Made by a program: the position numbers and the translations under genes
Assembly (NCBI GenBank): GCA_038123275.1
Contig: JAYORG010000004.1
Span: 66,328 to 130,327, forward strand
Length of the DNA stretch: 64,000 nt
Direction: 5' to 3'
From: CAJQHT01 sp038123275
GTDB taxonomy: Bacteria; Pseudomonadota; Alphaproteobacteria; Rickettsiales; UBA1997
Notes under the pieces: model-generated
What the model saw: only the letters and a program-made list of their open reading frames with translations
Databases searched by the model: none
What the model was told of the DNA's origin: nothing
Shown: positions 16,760 to 24,509 of the stretch, piece after piece
How the letters are laid out: the number at the start of each line of letters is the position of its first letter
How positions within the stretch are numbered: the first letter of the stretch is position 1

Positions 16760-17549
16760 ATTTTTTAACCTCGCTTCTTCTAGACTCTTCTTTTGTTAGA
16801 ACTTCTTTAGCTAGCTTAATATAAGCTAAAGACCCTGCACATTCTGGATCATAAATTAAGGCAGGCATACCATAAGATGGAGCCTCTGATAGTTTTATGT
16901 TTCTTGGAACTACAGTTTTATAAACAATATTTCCCAAAAAGTCTCTAACATCGTTTTCTACCTGTTCGGTTAGTTTGTTTCTTTTGTCATGCATAGAAAG
17001 CATAATTCCGCTAATTCTTAAGTTGGGATTAATGCTATTTTTTACCAATTCTAGGGTTGATAATAGGTGACTTAAGCCTTCAAGCGCAAAAAATTCACAT
17101 TGCATAGGTACTAAAATAGAGTGAATTGCAGCTAAAGCATTTATAGTTAAAAGCCCAAGAGAAGGAGGGCAGTCAATAATGATATAATCATAGTCATTCT
17201 CTACATAACCTAATTTTTCTTTTAAGATATATTCTCTGTTTTCTGCATTAGCCAGCTCAACCTCGCATGCAGATAAATCAACATTAGAGCATATTATTGA
17301 TAGATTTTCTATTTCAGTAGGAAGGATGGCTTCATTAATTTGACATCTATCTATTAGAATATCATAGATGCTTTTTGATCTTTCAGTAACTCCAAAGCCA
17401 GTACTTGCATTGCCTTGTGGGTCTAGATCTATCAATAGGATTTTTTTGCCAATCATGGCAAATGCTGTTGATAAATTAACGGCACTTGTTGTTTTGCCAA
17501 CGCCGCCTTTTTGGTTTACTACTGATATAATCCTTGCTTTTCTTGCCAT
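16746..17549 (-). CDS. parA: Chromosome partitioning ATPase ParA
   Basis: This 267-residue Walker-type ATPase has the deviant Walker A KGGVGKTT (residues 14-21, Lys19 contacting ATP), VDLDPQGNASTG, and the Walker B-like YIIIDCPPSLGLLTINAL. It dimerises on ATP and binds nucleoid DNA, and ParB triggers its hydrolysis to drive segregation. It is the first gene of the parA-parB-hisC-tadA operon. A parS site lies 165 bp upstream of its start, so ParB binding there may also touch the parA promoter. Length is normal for chromosomal ParA. Confidence 0.96.
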   Translation of the reverse strand: MARKARIISVVNQKGGVGKTTSAVNLSTAFAMIGKKILLIDLDPQGNASTGFGVTERSKSIYDILIDRCQINEAILPTEIENLSIICSNVDLSACEVELANAENREYILKEKLGYVENDYDYIIIDCPPSLGLLTINALAAIHSILVPMQCEFFALEGLSHLLSTLELVKNSINPNLRISGIMLSMHDKRNKLTEQVENDVRDFLGNIVYKTVVPRNIKLSEAPSYGMPALIYDPECAGSLAYIKLAKEVLTKEESRRSEVKKYATN

Positions 17550-17713
17550 TTTATTTGAGATTTGGTGTTGATATTGCTAATATTATATTATTATTTATTA
17601 CGCTTTTGCGTGCCAAAATTAAAGATTTTTAATGATATTAATATTCACACTAGAGATGTATATTAATATTATATTTTTATTAAATATTTGTTTTTATATT
17701 AAGTCAACTAAAT

Positions 17714-17729
17714 TGTTTCACGTGAAACA
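17714..17729. promoter_or_regulatory. parS: parS site 1 (perfect)
   Basis: TGTTTCACGTGAAACA is a perfect 16-bp palindrome identical to the bacterial parS consensus. It lies in the gap between divergent parA and miaA. Confidence 0.95.
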
Positions 17730-17752
17730 ATTTAAAATTACAGCTACGCCTT

Positions 17753-18664
17753 ATGAAAGAAAAGATATTGATAATATCAGGACCTACCGCGAGCGGTAAA
17801 TCAAGCCTAGCTCTTGGCATTGCTAAAGAAGTGAATTCTGTTATAATTAACTCTGACTCTATCCAATTATATAAGGAGCTACCCATTCTTTCATCTCAAC
17901 CAAGTAAAAACGATTTATTACAAAATAAGCATGTGCTTTATTCGATATTAAGCCACAAAGAAGATTCCTCAGTGAATAATTGGCTTTCTTTGGCAATAAA
18001 AGAAATAGACAAGGCCTTAAAAAACAATAAGTTGCCAATTTTAGTTGGTGGCACAGGTCTTTATTTGTCAAAATTAATAGATGGGATTAATGAGGTGCCT
18101 GAAATTAAAAAAGAGGCTAAAGAATATTGTTTGGATATTTTTCTAAGATTAGGCAAAGATGGTTTAATTAAAGAGCTTTTAAGCCTTGGAGACAAGGAAT
18201 ATAAGGTTTTGGCTTTAGATAAACAAAGGTTAATGCGTCGATTAGAGGTGTTAAAACAAACAGGAAAAATACTTTGCTATTGGCAAGACCAGCCTATAAA
18301 AAAATACTATGATGATAGTTTATTTGTTCATGTTAATGTAAATTTAGATCGCGATCTTTTATATAAAAATTGCAATGATAGGTTTGAGTTAATGTTAAAA
18401 AATGGAGCTATCCAAGAGGTTAAAAATTTTCTGGGCCTTAATGTAGAAAATAATTTGCCGATAGCCAAAACCATAGGCTTGTCAGAAATAAGGGATTATT
18501 TAAGGGGAGATATTGACAAGGACGAGATGGTTAGGAGGTCGTCTCAGAAAACCAGAAATTATGCCAAAAGGCAGTTGACTTGGTTTAGAAACCAGTTTAA
18601 GAATAATGTTGAGGTTAAGGATGTTTCACGTGAAACAATTAAATTTATTTTAAACTTATTATGA
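17753..18664 (+). CDS. miaA: tRNA dimethylallyltransferase MiaA
   Basis: This 303-residue protein has the MiaA P-loop GPTASGKSS (residues 10-18), VIINSDSIQLYKELPILSSQP with the catalytic Asp, LVGGTGLYLSKLIDG, and the C-terminal QKTRNYAKRQLTWFRNQ. It transfers a dimethylallyl group to A37 of tRNAs reading UNN codons. Length is normal. The last codons contain a full parS palindrome, read as VSRET. Its stop overlaps the recO start by 4 bases. Confidence 0.95.
   Translation: MKEKILIISGPTASGKSSLALGIAKEVNSVIINSDSIQLYKELPILSSQPSKNDLLQNKHVLYSILSHKEDSSVNNWLSLAIKEIDKALKNNKLPILVGGTGLYLSKLIDGINEVPEIKKEAKEYCLDIFLRLGKDGLIKELLSLGDKEYKVLALDKQRLMRRLEVLKQTGKILCYWQDQPIKKYYDDSLFVHVNVNLDRDLLYKNCNDRFELMLKNGAIQEVKNFLGLNVENNLPIAKTIGLSEIRDYLRGDIDKDEMVRRSSQKTRNYAKRQLTWFRNQFKNNVEVKDVSRETIKFILNLL
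18622..18637. promoter_or_regulatory. parS: parS site 2 (perfect, inside miaA)
   Basis: A second exact TGTTTCACGTGAAACA lies near the 3' end of miaA. It is translated as part of VSRET, so the palindrome is accommodated in the protein. Confidence 0.95.
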
Positions 18665-19395
18665 GTCTAAATATAAAAGATGTTGGCATAATATTGTCAG
18701 TTATTAAATATTCCGAGAGCTCTTTGATTATAAAGGTTTTGTCAAAAGAACACGGTATATGTAGCGGCTTTATCAAGGGGGCAATTTCTAATAAAAAGAA
18801 TGTTTCAATCTATCAAATAGCAAACCTAGTTGAATTTACATGGAAATCAAAAACTGCGGATAATTTAGGCTTTTTCAAGATGGAACTATCAAAATCTTAT
18901 TTAGCTAAAATTATTTTTAATAATTTAAAATTAAATTGTATCACGGCTATTTTTAGCCTTATCAAAGATAACGTTTTAGAAAGGGAGCCTCATTTTGATT
19001 TATTTGAAGACTTATTAGAGTTTTTAAACAATATTGATGCCAATGAGCAGGATTTTTTAAGTGAGTATATTAAATTAGAAGTAAATATGCTAAAAACTTT
19101 AGGCTATGGCATCGACTTATCTTCCTGTGCCTTAACTGGAAAGAGAGATAATTTATATTTTGTTTCACCAAAATCTGGACGGGCAGCTTGCAAAGAAGCA
19201 GGAGTTGGTTATGAGGACAAATTACTAAGATTGCCTAGATTTTTATTTTGCAATAAAGAAAAAGTTAGTAAGGATGATATATTTCTAGGCTTAAACTTAA
19301 CTAATTTCTTTTTTAAGAAGCATCTAATTAACGATAATAAGAAATTTTTTGAACTCAGATCCAAGGTGGCAGATCTTGTTTTAGCTATAAAGTAG
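18661..19395 (+). CDS. recO: DNA repair protein RecO
   Basis: This 244-residue protein has the RecO plan: an N-terminal OB fold (KDVGIILSVIKYSESSLIIKVLSKEHGICSGFIKGA), a helical middle and a C-terminal part with LGYGIDLSSCALTG and FVSPKSGRAACKEAG. RecO works with RecR and RecF to load RecA on SSB-coated DNA at gaps. Only one cysteine of the usual zinc site (SSC) is evident, which is common in AT-rich reduced genomes. It overlaps miaA by 4 bases and so is translationally coupled to it. It converges with the YceI gene. Confidence 0.88.
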   Translation: MSLNIKDVGIILSVIKYSESSLIIKVLSKEHGICSGFIKGAISNKKNVSIYQIANLVEFTWKSKTADNLGFFKMELSKSYLAKIIFNNLKLNCITAIFSLIKDNVLEREPHFDLFEDLLEFLNNIDANEQDFLSEYIKLEVNMLKTLGYGIDLSSCALTGKRDNLYFVSPKSGRAACKEAGVGYEDKLLRLPRFLFCNKEKVSKDDIFLGLNLTNFFFKKHLINDNKKFFELRSKVADLVLAIK

Positions 19396-19936
19396 CATTT
19401 ATTTTGATTTTTACATAAATTATAGGAGAGATCCAGTCTCCAGAGGCATCAGAAGATTTGCCTATATTAAAATCAAGGCGTTTTATTTCTGTTATGGCTT
19501 TTAAGTAGGCCTTGTTTTTATCTATTTTAATTACAGCTTTAAAGTTATGAGTCATTTTGATGTTTTTAATGGTTAAAAATCCATCAATTTGATACTCGTT
19601 ATTTTGTATTTTGCTAATTTTCTTTGTTTCATAAGTAGCAAATTTTTCTTTTTTAGAATCAAGCCAATCGCTTTGTTGCAAGGTTTTGTCATGGCTTTTA
19701 TTGTTAGTTTTTGCTGACAATAAGTTAATTTTAATTTTAGCAAAAGATTTTGATAAATTTTTAGGATCAAACTCTATTTTTCCACCAAATTCACTAAAAT
19801 TGCCATTAAAATCATCGTCAATATGAGTTCCAGAGAATTCTATGGCGCTATTTTTCTGATCAATTTGCCAACTCTTAGCAAAAGAAGGCGTGGCCAAAAG
19901 GATAAAAGCAGTTACACAGCAAAAAAACTTAGACAT
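19385..19936 (-). CDS. YceI family periplasmic protein
   Basis: This 183-residue secreted protein has a signal peptide ending about residue 20 (CCVTAFILLATPSFA) and the YceI lipocalin-like fold: WQIDQKNSAIEFSGTHID, GNFSEFGGKIEFDPKNL, DWLDSKKEKFATYETKKI and GFLTIKNIKMTHNFKA. YceI proteins bind isoprenoid-type lipids such as polyprenyl chains in the periplasm. In many proteobacteria yceI is paired with cytochrome b561, as in this cluster. The N gap lies between this gene and the b561 gene, so their exact spacing is unknown. Confidence 0.87.
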   Translation of the reverse strand: MSKFFCCVTAFILLATPSFAKSWQIDQKNSAIEFSGTHIDDDFNGNFSEFGGKIEFDPKNLSKSFAKIKINLLSAKTNNKSHDKTLQQSDWLDSKKEKFATYETKKISKIQNNEYQIDGFLTIKNIKMTHNFKAVIKIDKNKAYLKAITEIKRLDFNIGKSSDASGDWISPIIYVKIKINATL

Positions 19937-20061
19937 AATTAAAGTAAAGACAGGTTAACTTATAAAGCTAGAAACCATTAACGGCAACTAGTGTAGTGGG
20001 CGAAAATTATTTTTTAATATTAAAAGATTTGTAGCATAAAAGAGTAATTGTTTCAGTCTTT

Positions 20062-20071
20062 NNNNNNNNNN
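20062..20071. other. Assembly gap (10 Ns)
   Basis: Ten unresolved bases are flanked by low-complexity A/T and C-run sequence. This is a scaffold join, so the true distance and possibly the adjacency are uncertain. The surrounding 19937-20155 holds no other recognisable feature. Confidence 0.99.
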
Positions 20072-20155
20072 AAAAAACAAAAAAACAAATACCCCCAAAT
20101 TGTTTTTTTACAAAATTTTTTTATTTATTAAAAAAATTTTAGGACACTACACTAG

Positions 20156-20713
20156 TCATGGTAGCATTCTTTTTAAGATATTATCTTTATTAATAAAGTG
20201 ATGTTTTAAAGCGGCGCTAATGTGTATAATTAACAATAAAATCATTAAAAAGGCTATATATTTATGAGATAGGCTAGAAATCTTATGTAATTGAGCCTTA
20301 TTGCTGGCATCAACCAAAAAAGAAATATGAGGCCATTCAAATAAACCAAAGATTATGGTTGGGAAGCCATAGGAGCTAGTTGAAACTAGCGCCCATCCTG
20401 TTAGAGGAATAATAATTATAAATAAATATAGCAATATATGTGAGGTGTTAGCAGCTAATTTCTCCAACTTAGTCATGCTCTCTGGCAAGGCAGGAGCCTT
20501 ATGGGTTATTCTCCAAAACAAACGAAAAATACTAAATATGAGAATAATCAATCCTAGTGATTTGTGATATTGATAGAAGCTATAGGCTATTTTTTGTGTT
20601 TCTTCATCTTGTATGGCTCCTACCATCCAGATTCCAGATGCAAGTTGTAAAATTATTGCTAAGGCAATTATCCAATGTAAAAAAATGGCAACATTGTCAT
20701 ATTTTTGTTTCAT
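20156..20713 (-). CDS. Cytochrome b561 family protein
   Basis: This 185-residue membrane protein has four predicted helices and the heme-ligand histidines of bacterial b561: FLHWIIALAI (His13), YQYHKSLGLIILIF, a histidine in SSLSHKYIAFLMILLLI, and IIHISAALKHHF. It carries electrons between quinol and periplasmic acceptors in the inner membrane. It lies between two YceI genes on the same strand, the usual b561-YceI association. This suggests a small membrane redox or quinone-related unit. Confidence 0.88.
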   Translation of the reverse strand: MKQKYDNVAIFLHWIIALAIILQLASGIWMVGAIQDEETQKIAYSFYQYHKSLGLIILIFSIFRLFWRITHKAPALPESMTKLEKLAANTSHILLYLFIIIIPLTGWALVSTSSYGFPTIIFGLFEWPHISFLVDASNKAQLHKISSLSHKYIAFLMILLLIIHISAALKHHFINKDNILKRMLP

Positions 20714-20724
20714 AATAAAAGAAT

Positions 20725-21363
20725 CTATTTCTTAGAAGGCTTTTTATGGAATTCTGTTTCTATGATAATTTCTACCTCATCTCCAATAGATGGAACAAAG
20801 GTATCAAAACCCCAATCGCTTCGTTTAATCTTGCCAATAGCTGAAAAACCTAAAGCGGGAACATTAGAAAATGGTTTATTTTTATACGATCCATTAAAAG
20901 TAACTTTAAACTTAGCTGGTTTGGTAACTCCAAGCATAGTTAAGTTGCCTTCCATAATTCCTTTTTGGGCGCTAGTTCTTTTAATCTTTGTTGAGTTAAA
21001 AGTAATTTTAGGGAACTTCTTGGAATTAAACCAATTTTCATTTTGTGATAAAAATTTGTCAAAATTCTTTTTATTTGGAAATGGATAGTCAGTTTTTATT
21101 GAGTTAGGATTAACAGTTGCAATTACCTTGCTTGCTTCAGGGTTGTCCATGTCAAATCCTAAATTTATTGTAAAATCAGTAAATCTAGCCGTATAGTTTG
21201 ATAGCCCTAGATGTTTTACTTTAAAATGTATACTAGAATGAGATTTATCAAGCTCATATCTAGCAGCAGGAACAGGCTCAAAATGTTCTGGTAGGTTATT
21301 AACGCAAGAGATAGCAAAAGTAGTGATTAGACAAGCTAATAATAAAGTTATTTTTCTAATCAT
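20725..21363 (-). CDS. YceI family lipoprotein
   Basis: This 212-residue protein starts with a lipoprotein signal (LLLACLITTFAISC, lipobox cysteine near residue 20). A YceI domain follows: YELDKSHSSIHFKVKHLGLSNYTARFTDF, then NWFNSKKFPKITFNSTKI, GNLTMLGVTKPAKFKVTF and FSAIGKIKRSDWGFD. These are the most typical YceI motifs in the window. It is predicted to bind an isoprenoid lipid while anchored to a membrane facing the periplasm. It ends 11 bp upstream of the b561 gene, so the two are cotranscribed. Confidence 0.9.
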   Translation of the reverse strand: MIRKITLLLACLITTFAISCVNNLPEHFEPVPAARYELDKSHSSIHFKVKHLGLSNYTARFTDFTINLGFDMDNPEASKVIATVNPNSIKTDYPFPNKKNFDKFLSQNENWFNSKKFPKITFNSTKIKRTSAQKGIMEGNLTMLGVTKPAKFKVTFNGSYKNKPFSNVPALGFSAIGKIKRSDWGFDTFVPSIGDEVEIIIETEFHKKPSKK

Positions 21364-21414
21364 TTTCCTAAAAATTATATTAATAATACTTTAGTTAAAG
21401 TGGGTCTAGACCTT

Positions 21415-22050
21415 CTATTGTGTAGCTTCGGTTTTTTCTGGCTGTTCTATTGTAGATTTCTTCTCTAAAGATTTAACCTTTACGGCTTTTTTTGCAGTCT
21501 TCTCAGAGACTTTATGCAAGCTTAAGATCATTTTACCTTTATTTTTTCTGCCAACTTTAAACTCCAAGATACTAATGGTTGATTTACCATCAATATTATA
21601 AGTCATTTCTGTAACGGTAGTTTTTTGTTTTAAACCATCAAAAGGCATTTCAATTTTATACACCATCTTGGCCACACCTTTATACTGCTGGCCTCTAGCT
21701 GTACCAATAACTGCATGCCCAACTGCTGAAAAGTTATCTTTATCAAGAGTAACCAACCAGGTTCTGCTGTCTTTTTTGCCATTGTCAAAAGTAAATTGCC
21801 TTTTTACTATACCTTTATCTCCATCCCAACTTCCCTTAACTTTGGTGGTAAATCTTTTAGTAATAAGGCCGTTACTATCTTCAAAAAAGCCTCCTCCTTT
21901 AAGATTGCCATTAAGATAATCTTTAATATCCAAATTTGGCCCCTTATCGTTGGAATATTTTAAGGCAAGATTAATAGGCTTTTCCTTCACTATACAGGCT
22001 GAAACCAGTAAAGACAAGCTAAGTAACGTGACTATTTTTTTCAAGATCAT
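21415..22050 (-). CDS. DUF3833 family lipoprotein
   Basis: The ATG at 22050 gives a 211-residue protein with a clean lipoprotein signal (MILKKIVTLLSLSLLVSAC). The open frame extends 61 codons further upstream, but that part lacks protein character. The domain shows the DUF3833 pattern: LNGNLKGGGFFEDSNGLITKRFTTKVKGSW, then RQFTFDNGKKDSRTWLV, AVIGTARGQQYKGVAKMVYKI and LEFKVGRKNKGKM. The C-terminus is a lysine- and glutamate-rich tail (EKTAKKAVKVKSLEKKS). Its function is unknown. It is an envelope lipoprotein in the same direction as the YceI/b561 genes, 52 bp away. Confidence 0.8.
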   Translation of the reverse strand: MILKKIVTLLSLSLLVSACIVKEKPINLALKYSNDKGPNLDIKDYLNGNLKGGGFFEDSNGLITKRFTTKVKGSWDGDKGIVKRQFTFDNGKKDSRTWLVTLDKDNFSAVGHAVIGTARGQQYKGVAKMVYKIEMPFDGLKQKTTVTEMTYNIDGKSTISILEFKVGRKNKGKMILSLHKVSEKTAKKAVKVKSLEKKSTIEQPEKTEATQ

Positions 22051-22272
22051 AATATAAAATTTTATTAAAAAATTAAGTGTGTTACACATAAAAATACTAT
22101 AAATTCTAAAATTAAGCAAGTAAAATATTATTGCTTTAGCGCAAAAGGTGCAGTTTATGGCAATATGTAGTAGGGTCTGGCAAAGAACCACACTATATCT
22201 AGCGGCAATAAGATGTTCTTGCATAAGTTCCACATATAAAAGTATAGTTTTTATAAATTATAGCATAATTTC

Positions 22273-22300
22273 TTGCTAATTTTTTTTATTATGTTAAAAT
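22273..22300 (+). promoter_or_regulatory. Promoter of ssrA
   Basis: TTGCTA (22273-22278) and TAAAAT (22295-22300) are separated by 16 bases, just upstream of the tmRNA acceptor piece. The position and good match make this one of the better promoter calls in the window. Confidence 0.55.
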
Positions 22301-22306
22301 TGTAAG

Positions 22307-22671
22307 TGTAGCCTATTGTTAGGTTACTATAGTGATAAACCTGGTGTAAAATAGGTGTTTTGCGGACTCGGGGGCGGCGCCCGACACCTCCACCAATTTT
22401 TTAAAGAGTTTTATTATTTAAATAGAACTTTTTGAAGAGTTTGGGGGTGAATTTAGCTTCGACGCGCATAGTAAAAATATCAGTTTTGCTCGGCTTAGAA
22501 CCGCCGGCTAGAAAATTTAATTTTCTGGTGCTCGTTCAAATAAAGTAAATGCAAACGATAATTTTGCAAATGACAATATGAAATTTGCTAAAGTAGCAGT
22601 AGCCGCTTAGCATAAATCAGCTATTGTCGGGGCTTTGGGGTTTGCCTGTCAACAGAAAAACCTCGTTTTAC
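22307..22671 (+). ncRNA. ssrA: Transfer-messenger RNA, circularly permuted two-piece form
   Basis: The acceptor piece comes first and ends in CACCTCCACCA at 22385-22395, preceded by an arm with stem TCGGG/CCCGA around a 7-base loop. After a 47-base spacer, the coding piece begins at 22443 with GGGGGTG, which pairs with CACCTCC to form the acceptor stem. It continues with AGCTTCGACGCG. The resume codon GCA is at 22551, and the tag ANDNFANDNMKFAKVAVAA ends in TAG at 22608-22610. A hairpin follows. tmRNA rescues stalled ribosomes and marks products for ClpXP. The permuted gene is typical of alphaproteobacteria. The outer limits are approximate. Confidence 0.92.
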
Positions 22672-22689
22672 AAAAATAAAAATTCAGTG

Positions 22690-23187
22690 ATGAAAGATTT
22701 AATTGGATATGACAAGATAATTGAAGACTCCATGCGTGGAGTTATCAAGCAAGTTTTGAAGAAGATAGAAAAATCAGGATTGCTCGGAGAGCATTATTTT
22801 GTAATTTCTTTTTCAACAACTCATGAAGGTGTTGCTATGCCTAAGCCTTTAAAGAAGAAGTTTCCTGAAGAAATGACCATTGTTATCCAGTATCAGTTTA
22901 ATTATTTAATGGTTAAAGAAAAGCATTTTGTAATTTCCCTAAGTTTCTCTGGAAAATTTGAAGAACTAACAATTCCATACGATTCCATAACCTCTTTTGC
23001 TGACCCTTCTATAAATTTTGGTTTAAAATTTAATAATTATGATATTTTAGACTATGAAGAAGACGCTCAAGATGCTATTATGGAAGCTACCACTGGCCAA
23101 AATGATTCTAAAAAGAAAAAGTTTGACACTTCGGCAAAGGTGATTTCTTTAGATGATTTTAGAAAAAACAAAGATAAAGATAAATAA
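22690..23187 (+). CDS. sspB: SspB-like ClpXP adaptor protein
   Basis: The preferred start is the ATG at 22690 (MKDLIGYDKIIEDSMRGVIK), giving 165 residues. The frame stays open further upstream but only through the tmRNA. The core (FVISFSTTHEGVAMPKPLKKKFPEEMTIVIQYQF, then FVISLSFSGKFEELTIPYDSITSFADPS) is the alphaproteobacterial SspB fold. The C-terminus is a flexible tail ending in KVISLDDFRKNKDK, the place where SspB carries its ClpX-binding module. SspB captures ssrA-tagged proteins and delivers them to ClpX. It follows ssrA directly, so tag and adaptor are linked. It overlaps nothing and is followed by plsY after 3 bp. Confidence 0.88.
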   Translation: MKDLIGYDKIIEDSMRGVIKQVLKKIEKSGLLGEHYFVISFSTTHEGVAMPKPLKKKFPEEMTIVIQYQFNYLMVKEKHFVISLSFSGKFEELTIPYDSITSFADPSINFGLKFNNYDILDYEEDAQDAIMEATTGQNDSKKKKFDTSAKVISLDDFRKNKDKDK

Positions 23188-23190
23188 ATC

Positions 23191-23790
23191 ATGTCCTATA
23201 TTAATCCAATTTTATTTCTTATCACAACCTATTTGATTGCCTCAATTCCTTTTGGTTTAGTTATTTCCAAAATTTTTAAGAAGAAGGATGTAAGGTCATA
23301 TGGTTCCAAGAATATTGGTGCCACTAATGTTGCTAGAGTTTTGGGCAAGAAATTAGGTTTTTTAACGTTAATGCTGGATGCGTCAAAAGGCGCTGTAATG
23401 GTTATTTTGGCTGGAGTTATTTTTGCTAATTCACCTCACGTAGTAAATATTCTGGCTTTGACAGCCTTTATATCTGTGATAGGGCATGTTTTTTCAATTT
23501 ATTTAAAATTCAAAGGAGGCAAAGGCGTGGCTACTGCAATTGCTGTTATTTTAGTGATTAATCCATTACTTGGTACTGTTATGGTGGTTATGTGGTTGCT
23601 TATTTTTTCTGCTACTAAAATTTCCGCCATAGCTTCCTTGCTATCTATTTTGATGGTAAGTTTATTCTCTGTTTATGATAAAGTCGCAATTGAACAAATT
23701 GCCCTCTATTTATCCCTATTAATTATTATAGCCATTAGGCATAAGGAAAACATAATTCGTATTAAAAATGGCAAAGAAAATAGAATCTAA
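23191..23790 (+). CDS. plsY: Glycerol-3-phosphate acyltransferase PlsY
   Basis: This 199-residue membrane protein has the PlsY pattern: TYLIASIPFGLVISKIFKKKDVRSYGSKNIGATNVARVLGKK with the SGNIGATN-type motif, DASKGAVMVILAG, and FKGGKGVATA. Five hydrophobic segments are present. It transfers acyl groups from acyl-phosphate to glycerol-3-phosphate, the first step of phospholipid synthesis at the inner membrane. Length is normal. Its 3' end overlaps pyrF by 23 bases in another frame. Confidence 0.95.
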   Translation: MSYINPILFLITTYLIASIPFGLVISKIFKKKDVRSYGSKNIGATNVARVLGKKLGFLTLMLDASKGAVMVILAGVIFANSPHVVNILALTAFISVIGHVFSIYLKFKGGKGVATAIAVILVINPLLGTVMVVMWLLIFSATKISAIASLLSILMVSLFSVYDKVAIEQIALYLSLLIIIAIRHKENIIRIKNGKENRI

Positions 23791-24493
23791 TAAAGATCGG
23801 TTAATTGTTGCTTTAGATTTTGACAATGTTGCCAAAGCTAAAGAATTAGTTGAAACATTAGGAGATGAGGTAACCTTTTATAAGGTTGGTCTGGAATTAT
23901 CAATGAGTGATGGGTATTTTGATTTTATAGAATGGCTTAAAATAAAAAATAAAAAGGTATTTGCTGATTTAAAATTATTTGATATTAGTGCTACGGTTGG
24001 TAAGGCAATTAAAAATTTATCTAACTATTCTAATATTCATTTTGTGACAATTCATTCTGCCAGTAGAGACATTATGAAGGAGGCAATTTTAAATAGAGGG
24101 CATATCAAGATTTTAGCGGTAACAATTTTAACTAATTTGGATTCCCAAGACCTAAATGATATGGGTTTTGACATGGAAATGTCTCTGGAAGAGATGGTTA
24201 TTAAAAGAACTAAATTAGCCAAAGATTGTAATGTTAGTGGTGTAATTTCTTCTGGCTTAGAAGCTGGAGAGATCAGGAAAAATACTGATGATAATTTTTT
24301 GATTGTGGCTCCAGGGATAAGACCAGACTTTTTATTAAATAAAGATGATGATCAAAAAAGAGTAATTGATGTAAAAAATGCTTTTAAAAATGGCGTTGAT
24401 TATATAGTTGTCGGTAGGCCAATTTCTAAAAGCAATGAGCCTAAAGAAGTAGCTCGTAAAATTCAGCAGCAAATATCAGAGGTTATTTCTTAG
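23768..24493 (+). CDS. pyrF: Orotidine 5'-phosphate decarboxylase
   Basis: This 241-residue TIM-barrel enzyme has LIVALDFDNVAKAKELVE, the catalytic KxxxD segment FADLKLFDISATVGKA (Lys and Asp charges at the active site), IHSASRDIMKEA, SSGLEAGEI and VAPGIRPD, with the closing VGRPISKSNEPKEVA phosphate loop. It makes UMP from OMP. Its presence indicates pyrimidine synthesis of the organism's own. It overlaps plsY and is probably coupled to it in the sspB-plsY-pyrF operon. Confidence 0.95.
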   Translation: MAKKIESNKDRLIVALDFDNVAKAKELVETLGDEVTFYKVGLELSMSDGYFDFIEWLKIKNKKVFADLKLFDISATVGKAIKNLSNYSNIHFVTIHSASRDIMKEAILNRGHIKILAVTILTNLDSQDLNDMGFDMEMSLEEMVIKRTKLAKDCNVSGVISSGLEAGEIRKNTDDNFLIVAPGIRPDFLLNKDDDQKRVIDVKNAFKNGVDYIVVGRPISKSNEPKEVARKIQQQISEVIS

Positions 24494-24509
24494 AATTTAT
24501 GCTGATGGC

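Noticed and set aside
22051..22233. 61-codon N-terminal extension of the DUF3833 lipoprotein
   Set aside because: It places an unrelated hydrophobic stretch before a clean lipoprotein signal peptide. The ATG at 22050 gives the expected lipobox near residue 19.
22624..22689. N-terminal extension of SspB from 22624
   Set aside because: These codons overlap the tmRNA coding piece and its 3' hairpin. The protein family begins at the MKDLIGYDKII segment, which has its own ATG at 22690.
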